From CAZMNY01 sp964567745 (GTDB lineage Bacteria > Planctomycetota > Planctomycetia > Pirellulales > Pirellulaceae), in NCBI GenBank assembly GCA_964567745.1, contig CAZMNY010000003.1, forward strand, positions 1-64,000: a stretch of DNA of 64,000 bases, written 5' to 3'. Made by a program: the position numbers and the translations under genes. How positions within the stretch are numbered: position 1 is the stretch's first letter; every line of letters starts with the position of its first letter. Positions 63,028 through 64,000 of the stretch are shown piece by piece. The notes beneath the pieces were generated by a model. It made no database searches and had not been told where the DNA came from. It saw only the letters and a program-made list of their open reading frames with translations.

Positions 63028-64000
63028 ATGAAGACTCTGCAAACCGTATTCAGTTCACTCGCCTATCAGTCCACTGGAAAATGGGTCCTGCTGGCTTCAA
63101 TCGTCGGATTGGGAGCGGGTCTGGGAGCGATCGCGTTTCACTTGCTCGGCCAGGTTGTTGTGCGATACACGTTGACCGAGTTCGCTGGCTATGTTCCAGC
63201 CGAAGCGGTCGGCGAACACGGAGTCTTTTCGCATCCGGCGGTGTCGTTTTCGCCGTGGCTCGTGGTCGTCGTAATGACGCTTGGCGGGCTGGCGTCCGGT
63301 GTGTTCGTCTACACGCTCGCGCCCGAAGCTGAGGGGCATGGGACGGACGCGGCGATTGATGCATTTCACAACAAGCGAGGCGAGATTCGCGGTCGCATTC
63401 CGATCATCAAGACCATTGCCTCGGCAATCACGCTGGGCACGGGCGGGTCGGGTGGACGCGAAGGCCCGATCGCACAGATTGGCGCCGGGTTCGGCGCGTG
63501 GCTCGGCGCCAGGCTAAACCTATCAGCTCGCGATCGACGCATCATGCTCGCTGCGGGGATGGGTGCCGGAGTTGGAGCGATCTTTCGCGCACCGTTGGCG
63601 GGAGCCGTGTTCGCCGCTGAGATACTCTATAGCGACGCGGACCTCGAAGCCGATGTGATCGTGCCGGCCGCGACGGCGTCGATTGTCGCCTACAGCGTCT
63701 ACACCCAATCGCTGCCGGCCGACACGAGATTTCTGCCCTTGTTCGGCGCCGACTTGAGTCATACGTTCCAATCGCCGATGGAGTTGTTGCTCTACGGAAT
63801 CCTGGCTGTCGTATTGGTAATAGCCGGGATGGGATTCGTCAAATTATTCTACGGTGTGCACAGAGTCTTCTCGCGGCTGCCGATACTGCCTCATTTTCGT
63901 CCCGCGATTGGCGCCGGCTTGGCAGGCCTGATCGGCATCGGACTCTATCATCTTTTCGGAGGCAACTCGCAATTGCTCTCCGTTCTAGGAACTGGTTACG
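63028..64000 (+). CDS. ClC-family chloride channel/transporter (3' end cut by window)
   Basis: The frame opens at ATG 63028 and is open to the window edge, 324 codons. Membrane segments alternate from about 18 onward. GSGGREGP (140-147) is the ClC selectivity and gating motif with the gating Glu. The first ClC motif reads EGHGTDAAI where GSGIP is typical, as in a bacterial subgroup. The C-terminal half, including any CBS domains, lies outside the window. Confidence 0.9.
   Translation, partial: MKTLQTVFSSLAYQSTGKWVLLASIVGLGAGLGAIAFHLLGQVVVRYTLTEFAGYVPAEAVGEHGVFSHPAVSFSPWLVVVVMTLGGLASGVFVYTLAPEAEGHGTDAAIDAFHNKRGEIRGRIPIIKTIASAITLGTGGSGGREGPIAQIGAGFGAWLGARLNLSARDRRIMLAAGMGAGVGAIFRAPLAGAVFAAEILYSDADLEADVIVPAATASIVAYSVYTQSLPADTRFLPLFGADLSHTFQSPMELLLYGILAVVLVIAGMGFVKLFYGVHRVFSRLPILPHFRPAIGAGLAGLIGIGLYHLFGGNSQLLSVLGTGY

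Overview
The window is a chromosomal segment of a planctomycete, most likely of the Pirellulales. The evidence is gene content: three DUF1592-type cytochrome-c proteins, two DUF1552 proteins, a DUF1549/DUF1553 - PPC - DUF1501 cluster, two sulfatases, PQQ-type beta-propellers, two Tat-type Gfo/Idh/MocA oxidoreductases and a DUF1598 protein. Base composition is moderately GC-rich and many exported proteins carry Sec or twin-arginine signals. A run of ten Ns at 12527-12536 shows that this is a draft assembly. Genes are cut at both ends of the window.

Layout. 1-6.5 kb, minus strand: an exported protein with an AKKDD repeat (cut), then a MoxR/Bat operon read right to left (MoxR ATPase, DUF58, an anchored protein in the BatD position, two VWA proteins, a TPR protein whose frame continues past a TGA). 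6.7-13.1 kb: a PQQ propeller lipoprotein, a Gfo/Idh/MocA oxidoreductase, a methyltransferase, a CBS + UspA pair, and a nitrilase-fold hydrolase interrupted by a GC-rich insert around the gap. 13.1-25.2 kb: a DUF1592 protein, a very large propeller with a methyltransferase-like domain, a PKD protein, a polysaccharide deacetylase, a sulfatase and an EthD protein.

25.4-26.3 kb is the most unusual part. A 33-codon ORF with a good ribosome-binding site and a rho-independent terminator is followed by five closely packed tRNA-like genes (anticodons CAT, GAG, TGC, GCT, TCT). All lack an encoded CCA and several have weakened arms. A palindromic repeat that also occurs elsewhere in the window closes the region.

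26.3-44.3 kb: an NHL-type Tat protein, a small basic protein, two DUF1552/DUF1592 pairs in opposite orientation and opposite gene order around an M28 peptidase, then the DUF1549/1553 - PPC - DUF1501 cluster. In planctomycetes these sets are exported or surface proteins, often found with sulfatases and sugar-processing genes. 44.4-53.5 kb: a cupin, an unknown protein with a CxCxxC motif, an EF-hand protein with a clan CD (gingipain/caspase-like) peptidase signature, a membrane glycerophosphodiesterase, a DUF1598 protein, an enolase-superfamily protein, and a BlaI regulator next to a decayed BlaR1.

53.8-64 kb: a tight set of NRAMP-like transporter (metal-site motif altered), PhyH dioxygenase and creatininase-family hydrolase; a GNAT; an SPFH + ribbon-helix-helix pair with a perfect 12-bp palindrome upstream; a second Gfo/Idh/MocA protein; a sulfatase flanked by inverted repeats of about 110 bp; and the start of a ClC channel. 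No CRISPR array, rRNA, insertion-sequence transposase or phage structural gene was seen.
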